NCBI GenBank assembly: GCA_002292955.1
Contig: DBCH01000122.1
Coordinates: 5,705-12,151, forward strand
Direction: 5' to 3'
Length of the DNA stretch: 6,447 nucleotides
From: Microbacteriaceae bacterium UBA963
Lineage (GTDB): Bacteria > Actinomycetota > Actinomycetes > Actinomycetales > Microbacteriaceae
Shown here: piece after piece, positions 1-4,448 of the stretch
Numbering within the stretch: position 1 is the stretch's first letter
Layout of the letters: every line of letters starts with the position of its first letter
The notes under the pieces: generated by a model
Database searches by the model: none
What the model was told of the DNA's origin: nothing
The model's input: the letters and a program-made list of their open reading frames with translations, nothing else
Translations under genes and position numbers: made by a program

Positions 1-552
1 GAAGTCCTGGATGAGTTGAACCTGGCGTGCCGTTTGCCCACCAGAAACGGGGATCACCGTCGCGCCAAGCTTCTCAATGCCGGCGTGAGCTCCTAAGCCG
101 CCGGTGAAAAGCCCATACCCGTAGGCGTTGTGGACCCGCATACCGGGTCGAATTCCCGCGGCACGAAGGCTCCGTGCAACCACCGTGGCCCACACGTCGA
201 GGTCGTTCTGCGTGTAGCCCACAACCGTGGGCTTGCCCGTAGTACCAGAGGACGCGTGGATGCGGGCGACTCGCTCGGTGGGCACCGCGAACATGCCGAA
301 GGGGTAGTTCTGGCGAAGATCTTCTTTGGTCGTGAACGGCAATCGTTGCAGGTCATCGAGCGAGCGGATGTCGTCTGGGCCTACTCCCGCCGCGTCGAAT
401 TTGGTCCGATAGGCCTCAACATTGTCATAGGCATGCCGCACACTCCACTGCAGACGACCCAGTTGGAGTTCCGCGAGTTCACCTGAGGAAAGCCCCTCAC
501 CCTCGTCGAGAACGAGGCCCGCATCAGGGTGTTTGTTGTGGACTTTCGCCAT
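1..552 (-). CDS. paaK: Phenylacetate-CoA ligase family protein (PaaK-like), N-terminal part
   Basis: Partial gene: 184 residues are visible from the ATG at 552 and the frame is still open at the window edge. Full-length PaaK proteins are about 430-440 residues. These cytosolic adenylate-forming enzymes convert an aryl-acetic (or related) acid, ATP and CoA to the acyl-CoA. Visible family marks are the N-terminal helical region (W36-Y49, with the typical A-Y-x-N-V-x-x-Y pattern), the LPFTTKEDLR segment (71-80), the ATP-binding P-loop HASSGTTGKPTVVGYT (99-114), and the NAYGYGLFTGGLGAH segment (142-156) typical of PaaK. The ATG at 552 is the only sensible start: the frame upstream has no ATG or GTG before a TAG, and a weak AAGG lies 12 bases upstream. 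The gene diverges from the ArsR operon. The substrate cannot be fixed from this half; phenylacetate is the default, but indoleacetate, anthranilate and other aryl acids are used by relatives. The family call is firm; the symbol is tentative. Confidence 0.9.
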   Translation of the reverse strand, partial: MAKVHNKHPDAGLVLDEGEGLSSGELAELQLGRLQWSVRHAYDNVEAYRTKFDAAGVGPDDIRSLDDLQRLPFTTKEDLRQNYPFGMFAVPTERVARIHASSGTTGKPTVVGYTQNDLDVWATVVARSLRAAGIRPGMRVHNAYGYGLFTGGLGAHAGIEKLGATVIPVSGGQTARQVQLIQDF

Positions 553-594
553 TGAAACCCGTAACCTTACTTGTGAGTAGGATAAAGTACTAAG

Positions 595-614
595 AGGTAA
601 GCATACATTTACCT
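595..614. promoter_or_regulatory. Probable operator: perfect 6-bp inverted repeat AGGTAA-N8-TTACCT
   Basis: The arms AGGTAA (595-600) and TTACCT (609-614) are exact reverse complements separated by 8 bases. This is the size and symmetry expected for a winged-helix dimer site, and the repeat sits between the ligase and the arsR-type repressor gene that diverges from it. On the minus strand it brackets a possible -10 hexamer of the ligase promoter, so a bound repressor would block that promoter. That the adjacent ArsR protein binds here is inferred from position and symmetry only. Confidence 0.5.
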
Positions 615-629
615 ACCCACGATTACCAA
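600..629 (-). promoter_or_regulatory. Candidate promoter for the ligase gene (TTGGTA-N18-TATGCT)
   Basis: Read on the minus strand, TTGGTA (plus 629-624) and TATGCT (plus 605-600) match the sigma-70-type -35 and -10 elements at 4 of 6 positions each, separated by 18 bases. Transcription would start near 592-594, leaving a leader of about 40 bases before the ATG at 552. The -10 falls inside the inverted repeat at 595-614. The match is modest and there may be alternatives (for example TACTTT, plus 589-584, without a good -35). Confidence 0.3.
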
Positions 630-635
630 CAGTTA

Positions 636-661
636 TCGGCCGCCTGATGGCGGGGAGCCGA
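636..661 (+). other. Small GC-rich hairpin in the arsR leader, next to the ribosome binding site
   Basis: CCGCC (640-644) pairs with GGCGG (649-653) around a TGAT loop, and TCGG (636-639) can pair with CCGA (658-661) across a 4-base bulge. The structure ends where the Shine-Dalgarno AAGAAGGA (661-668) begins. It has no following T-run, so it is not a normal intrinsic terminator. It could influence translation of the arsR gene, but such a short hairpin may also be chance in GC-rich DNA. Confidence 0.25.
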
Positions 662-671
662 AGAAGGAAAA

Positions 672-989
672 ATGCCCGACAGTACCAAAATGGCGTTCTC
701 TGCGATGGCGGACTCGACCCGCAGGTCGATCCTGCAAATCCTGAGCAAAGACAGCGAACTCGCCGTCAATGCCCTCGCCGAACACTTTCCTGATGTCACC
801 CGGGCGGCCATCTCTTCGCACCTGCGCGTGCTGCGGGATGCCGACATGGTCGTTGAACAGCGCCGGGGACAATTTCGGTATTACTCGCTCGGCCCCAACC
901 GGGCAGATGACGTTCTTCAGTTCTTGCGCGACGTGTACCAAAATGATGTCAATACTTTGGCAGGCAACACGGAGCGTGACGGGAGCTAA
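672..989 (+). CDS. ArsR-family winged-helix transcriptional repressor, cysteine-free
   Basis: A 105-residue protein, the usual size for single-domain ArsR/SmtB repressors that bind operators as dimers. The pattern is typical: MAFSAMADSTRRSILQIL (7-24) is the first helix pair with its D-x-x-R-R-x-I-L signature. V42-R55 (TRAAISSHLRVL, 43-54) is the recognition helix-turn-helix, and R64-Y71 (RRGQFRYY) is the wing. The protein has no cysteine and only two histidines (H38, H50), so the classical ELCV metal site of ArsR/SmtB is absent. It belongs with the non-metal branch often encoded beside SRPBCC/AHSA1 proteins. The ATG at 672 is supported by AAGAAGGA just upstream. Its stop is 3 bases before the GTG of the next gene, so the two form one operon and are probably functional partners. 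It likely represses itself and the divergent ligase through the repeats in 553-671; the target is inferred. Confidence 0.88.
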   Translation: MPDSTKMAFSAMADSTRRSILQILSKDSELAVNALAEHFPDVTRAAISSHLRVLRDADMVVEQRRGQFRYYSLGPNRADDVLQFLRDVYQNDVNTLAGNTERDGS

Positions 990-992
990 CCA

Positions 993-2417
993 GTGACCGG
1001 CGACCTCAGCTTTTTCGTCAACGCCGAGTCTGCAAAGACGCCCCGAGAACTGTGGCGGCAACTCTCGAGCGGCGACACCGCTGGCTGGCCCATGCTGGAG
1101 CACTGCCGCCAGCTTGACGTGGGCGCTGCCGTCATGTTCACGCTTCCTCACCCTGACGGTTCATCAATCGAATCCTCTGGTCGCATTGTTGAAGTAGTCC
1201 CCGACCAGCGCGTCAATCTCGTTCAGGAGACGCCCTGGAGCGGAAACATTCGAATAGATCTCAAGCCAATCGAGGGCGGAACTCGCATCACGGTGCGGGT
1301 TCAGCTGGGGCCCGAATGTCTTCCCTGGTTTTCAGCCGCGCCGTCGTCGGGGCTTGAGGAACACAACCGCGGTGGGTTGAAGATTGGACTTCTTGCTCCG
1401 CTCTCGGGAACCGCAGGCCTCTTGGGTCGCGCAGTGGCGAATGCCGCAACACTTGCCGTAGAGGAACTCAACGCCAGTTCAGCGTTTGGTCGACTTCCGG
1501 CCGAACTCGTTGTGGCAGACGACCGAACCGATCAGGGCGCCGCACTCGCCGCCTTTAATCGACTCACGATGACCGACGAATGTGATGTCGTCGTTGCCTG
1601 TATATCGTCTGCCTCGCTCCAGGCGATTCGCCCCGTCGCACTTGCGCGCGGAACGCTTTTTTTGTCTGCCGCAATGAGCGAACACACGGCCTCGGGTAAG
1701 AATTTCTTTCAGTTCGGAGAAACCCCCCTCGACCAGTTAGCCGCGTCGGTGCCGCTCATGATGAACCAGACGAACTCCAAACACTGGTTCATTCTGGGCT
1801 CAGACTATGTGTGGCCCCGCTCTATTGGCATGGTTGCCAATGAGGTGATTGAACAGCATCACGGTGTGATTGCGGGAGAGCACTACCAACCGCTGGGCAC
1901 AGCTCAATTCGACGAGGTTATCGAACAGATCTCGCGGAGCGGCGCGGACCTGATTCTCTCCTCGCTCGTTGGCATTGACGCCGTGCTCTTTGAACGAGCG
2001 TTCTTCGAGTCGGGATTGCGCTCGCGGTTCCGCACTCTCGCGACCAACTTCGACGACTCACTTCTTGATCACATTGGGCGCGCCGAAGCCGATGGAATCT
2101 GGTCTACGCAGGAATACTTCATGCCGACTCTTGCCGATGAGATGGACTCGGTCGCACGGCGCTACCGGGAAAGGTTTGGCGAGCTGGCCCCTCGTTTGAG
2201 CAGCCTGGCCAAGTCGGTCTATGACAGCATCCACCTCTATGCGCAGGCGCTGGGTATCGCAAAGAGTTCGGAGCCTGCGGAAATCAGTGCGGTGCTTCGC
2301 TCCACCCGGCTCGGCGGTTCACGCCTGCTGAGCCGCGACCGCGGGACGGTGCTCACCACCGAGCTGGTAGAGGTTACGTCTGAAGGATTCCGACAGATTA
2401 GGTCCGGTCTCCAGTAG
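993..2417 (+). CDS. SRPBCC-AmiC/UrtA-like fusion protein, probable cytoplasmic ligand sensor
   Basis: A 474-residue two-domain protein. Residues about 5-108 look like an SRPBCC (AHSA1/Bet v1-like) domain: PRELWRQL at 17-24, the G-R-I-V-E-V-V-P strand at 63-70, and the G-G-T-R-I-T strand at 95-100. The long C-terminal helix that normally closes this fold is missing. After a linker (about 110-127), residues 128-474 form a type I periplasmic-binding fold of the AmiC/UrtA/FmdD kind: LKIGLLAPLSGTAGLLG (129-145), ANAATLAVEELN (149-160), and especially ILGSDYVWPR (267-276) and DLILSSLVG (319-327), which parallel AmiC's GSDY and ADVVFSTVVG segments. No signal peptide or lipobox is visible at the N terminus, so a cytoplasmic location is expected. 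The GTG start has an ideal GGGAG (981-985) 7 bases upstream. Co-transcription with arsR and convergence on an amidase/amide-type transporter operon suggest it senses an amide or acid ligand (inference). An orphan transport protein is unlikely without export. Confidence 0.8.
   Translation: MTGDLSFFVNAESAKTPRELWRQLSSGDTAGWPMLEHCRQLDVGAAVMFTLPHPDGSSIESSGRIVEVVPDQRVNLVQETPWSGNIRIDLKPIEGGTRITVRVQLGPECLPWFSAAPSSGLEEHNRGGLKIGLLAPLSGTAGLLGRAVANAATLAVEELNASSAFGRLPAELVVADDRTDQGAALAAFNRLTMTDECDVVVACISSASLQAIRPVALARGTLFLSAAMSEHTASGKNFFQFGETPLDQLAASVPLMMNQTNSKHWFILGSDYVWPRSIGMVANEVIEQHHGVIAGEHYQPLGTAQFDEVIEQISRSGADLILSSLVGIDAVLFERAFFESGLRSRFRTLATNFDDSLLDHIGRAEADGIWSTQEYFMPTLADEMDSVARRYRERFGELAPRLSSLAKSVYDSIHLYAQALGIAKSSEPAEISAVLRSTRLGGSRLLSRDRGTVLTTELVEVTSEGFRQIRSGLQ
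2398..2417. other. Tail-to-tail overlap of the two convergent operons
   Basis: The sensor gene ends with TAG at 2415-2417 and the amidase gene, on the other strand, ends with TAA at plus 2400-2398. The last 20 bp of each are therefore shared. No GC-rich hairpin plus T-run is visible at or just beyond either stop, so both transcripts probably read into the opposing gene or end by a factor-dependent mechanism. Confidence 0.85.
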
Positions 2418-3777
2418 GTCGAAGAACCTGGGAGACGGTGTCGGAGATCCGCAGGACCCCGCGATCATCGAACGGTCGCCCCATGACCGTAAGTCCGACG
2501 GGAACTTGTGTCGGGTCACCGGTCGGCAGAGTCACCATCGGCATGCCCATAAACGAACCGGGAGATGTGTGACGCGTGAGCGTGTCGAAGATGGGGCGCG
2601 TCGTGCCGTTGAACTCAATCTCAGCATCCAACCCCAGCGGTGGCGGCAGAATCGGCACGGTGGGGAAGATAATCCCTTGGACCTCGGCCGCGTCCAACTG
2701 GGAGATGAACTGCCGGCGCATCTGCCAGCGGTTGGTCGCCGCGCGGCGATATTCCGAGGCGGGTACGGGATTCTCATGGATGAAGCCCAGGACGCCCGCG
2801 ACATCCGGGGATTTCGTGACTGCCGACGTTGCGCCGAGGTCGTCCGGAAGGCCCGACAGTCCGGTGCCACGGAAGTACGAAATCAGCGTGTGGGCTGATT
2901 CATACGCAACCACGGTCATGTTGAATTCACCGGTGCGCTCGAAGTGGTCGGCGAGGTCCACCGACACGAGCTGAACTCCGGCGGCACGGAGGCGCTGCAC
3001 CGCCTCATCAAACCTCTCGCCCACCGTTGATTCCAGATCGGCCAGATAGGCGTCCGAGATTCCGATCCGAATTTGCTTGGGCTGAGGGTTTGCCGAGCTG
3101 TCACCCTCACCCGTGATGAGTTCATCGACAAAGCGCAGGTCCGCAACGCTGTTTGTGTGGAGACCTGCTGTGTCTCGCGTCCACGACAGGCCGATGACTC
3201 CGTCTGACGGGTAACGCCCGGTGCTGGGCCGCAAACCATAAACTCCGCAGAAAGCTGCTGGTACCGAGACAGACCCACCGGTGTCAGTTCCGATAGCCAG
3301 CGGAACAATTCCGCGGGCAACCGCGGCCGCGCTGCCACCGGAAGACCCTCCGGCGCTGAGTGACGGGTCGAAGGGATTGCGCACCGGCCCGTGCGCGCCG
3401 TTGTTGCTCGTGAGGCCAAAGGCGAGTTCGTGTAGGTTTGCCTTCCCCAAGACAACAGCGCCCTCCGAGCGCAGGGCGGTCACGACATCGGCGTTCACGT
3501 CCGGCGAGAACTTGAGGTAGCTCGTACCGCCTGAAGTTGGGAGACCAGCAACGTCGATGTTGTCCTTGACGGCGATGGGAGTTCCCGCAAGAGCACCCGA
3601 ACCGCCCTCAGAAAGGGCGCCCGCTTCGGCAATGGAGATAAAGGTTCCGGTGCCAGCGGACGCTACTGCCGCCGCATGCGCTTCCTCGAGAGCAACACTT
3701 CTCTGCTTGGGCGAGAGTGCCTGCCAGTCTGTGAGAGTGCGTGTAACCATGTCCTTAGAGTCCCTTTCGGTGTTCAT
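2398..3777 (-). CDS. Amidase-signature hydrolase, indoleacetamide/mandelamide hydrolase-like
   Basis: Amidase-signature enzymes hydrolyse an amide to the carboxylate and ammonia with a Ser-cisSer-Lys triad. All three are visible: K71 in PIAVKDN, the cis-serine S145 in GGSSGGSAAAVA, and the nucleophile S169 in GTDTGGSVSVPAAFCG, with the family's usual 24-residue gap between the serines. Length (459 residues) is normal. HELAFGLTSNNGAHGPVRNP (116-135) and the GRYP...TRDT stretch (187-203) recall indoleacetamide hydrolase (IaaH) and mandelamide hydrolase (MdlY) rather than GatA, suggesting an aryl-acetamide-type substrate (inference). There is no signal peptide, so it is cytoplasmic. It is the last gene of the transporter operon; its ATG overlaps the UrtE/LivF stop as ATGA, implying translational coupling. 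An alternative in-frame ATG at 3750 (M10) has an AAAGGGA about 10 bases upstream and would give 450 residues. It overlaps the convergent sensor gene by 20 bp. Confidence 0.9.
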   Translation of the reverse strand: MNTERDSKDMVTRTLTDWQALSPKQRSVALEEAHAAAVASAGTGTFISIAEAGALSEGGSGALAGTPIAVKDNIDVAGLPTSGGTSYLKFSPDVNADVVTALRSEGAVVLGKANLHELAFGLTSNNGAHGPVRNPFDPSLSAGGSSGGSAAAVARGIVPLAIGTDTGGSVSVPAAFCGVYGLRPSTGRYPSDGVIGLSWTRDTAGLHTNSVADLRFVDELITGEGDSSANPQPKQIRIGISDAYLADLESTVGERFDEAVQRLRAAGVQLVSVDLADHFERTGEFNMTVVAYESAHTLISYFRGTGLSGLPDDLGATSAVTKSPDVAGVLGFIHENPVPASEYRRAATNRWQMRRQFISQLDAAEVQGIIFPTVPILPPPLGLDAEIEFNGTTRPIFDTLTRHTSPGSFMGMPMVTLPTGDPTQVPVGLTVMGRPFDDRGVLRISDTVSQVLRPTGDRT

Positions 3778-4448
3778 ACGGCGAGCCGTCGACTGACGGT
3801 CTCGTGAGTTTTTGCCGACACTTTTCCCTGATCGATGACAGCGCCGGTTTCCATGACGAGCCAGCGATCTGCCACGGTGAGAGCCATGCCGAGGTGCTGT
3901 TCAACGAGCAGCACGCCGACTCCGCGAGCGGCAGCCTCTCGAATCAACTGGGCACAGCGGTCGACGTTCTTTGGCTGTAAACCCTCGCTCGGTTCGTCAA
4001 GAATCCAGAGTGCGCCCGGGTTTGCCGCGGTTCGCGCCACGGCGAGCATCTTTTGCTCGCCGCCCGAGAGCGTTCCGGCCCGTTGAGACGCGCGATCGGC
4101 GAGGAAGGGGAATCCTTCGGCTGCGGCCTCTTTTGAGGCGCCCACCATTCGAAGGTTTTCTGCGACCGTGAGGTCGCGCAGGATGGGCTGGTCTTGGCGA
4201 ACCACCCGCATCCCGAGTTGATATCGCCGGGACGGCTGGCTCTTCGTCACGTCCACGCCGCTCATGGTCACTGTGCCGGCCATCGCAGGCAAGGTGCCGG
4301 TGATGGCTCCTACAGCTGTGCTTTTTCCGGCTCCATTTCGACCAAGGAGCGCGACGACCTCTCCAGCTTCAATGTCGAGGTCCAAACCTGTGACGATTCG
4401 GGCCCCCGCATAGCCGGCAACGAGGCCTTGGACGCTGATCAGTGTCAT
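3774..4448 (-). CDS. ABC importer ATPase, LivF/UrtE type
   Basis: A 224-residue nucleotide-binding subunit of a branched-chain amino acid/urea/amide-type importer; it energises uptake from the cytoplasmic face. Motifs are complete: Walker A GRNGAGKST (36-44), Q-loop Q85 followed by the family's LTVAENL (93-99), signature LSGGEQ (127-132), Walker B ending in D151-E152 (WILDEP), and the switch histidine H185 (VEQH). LivF and UrtE proteins are about 230 residues, so it is full length. The RQDQPILRDL stretch around the Q-loop departs from the common V-P-Q-G-R pattern of LivF/UrtE. The ATG at 4448 overlaps the stop of the upstream fusion gene (ATGA) and has GAGGG 6 bases upstream; its own stop overlaps the amidase start in the same way. 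Position after UrtC-UrtD and before an amidase favours an amide-type UrtE role over amino acid transport, but the ligand is unproven. Confidence 0.92.
   Translation of the reverse strand: MTLISVQGLVAGYAGARIVTGLDLDIEAGEVVALLGRNGAGKSTAVGAITGTLPAMAGTVTMSGVDVTKSQPSRRYQLGMRVVRQDQPILRDLTVAENLRMVGASKEAAAEGFPFLADRASQRAGTLSGGEQKMLAVARTAANPGALWILDEPSEGLQPKNVDRCAQLIREAAARGVGVLLVEQHLGMALTVADRWLVMETGAVIDQGKVSAKTHETVSRRLAV

Larger units (their letters stand above)
553..671. promoter_or_regulatory. Divergent intergenic control region between the ligase and the arsR operon
   Basis: This 119-bp gap is clearly more AT-rich than its surroundings and must carry the promoters for both divergent transcripts. It contains repeated TTACC/GGTAA half-sites: GTAA-CC-TTAC at 561-570, GGTAA at 596-600, TTACC at 609-613 and TTACC at 623-627. 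An imperfect palindrome (CCTTACT-TGTG-AGTAGG) lies at about 565-581. Several TANNNT hexamers on the plus strand (TAGGAT 578-583, TAAAGT 583-588, TACATT 604-609) could be -10 elements for the arsR transcript, but none has a convincing -35 partner at normal spacing. No open reading frame here looks real. Confidence 0.7.

Noticed and set aside
130..486. Open plus-strand frame of 118 codons at the left edge
   Set aside because: It lies antisense to the PaaK-like ligase, whose minus-strand frame carries clear motifs; the plus-strand translation has no recognisable pattern.
636..661. Hairpin in the arsR leader as an intrinsic terminator or riboswitch
   Set aside because: The stem is short, there is no T-run after it, and no known riboswitch core is recognisable; it is kept only as a weak structural feature.
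633..1151. Minus-strand open frame of 172 codons across the arsR-sensor junction
   Set aside because: It covers two well-supported plus-strand genes and their ribosome sites, and its product has no family features.
2380..2440. Bidirectional terminator between the convergent operons
   Set aside because: No stem with adjacent T- or A-runs is visible on either strand around the overlapping stops.
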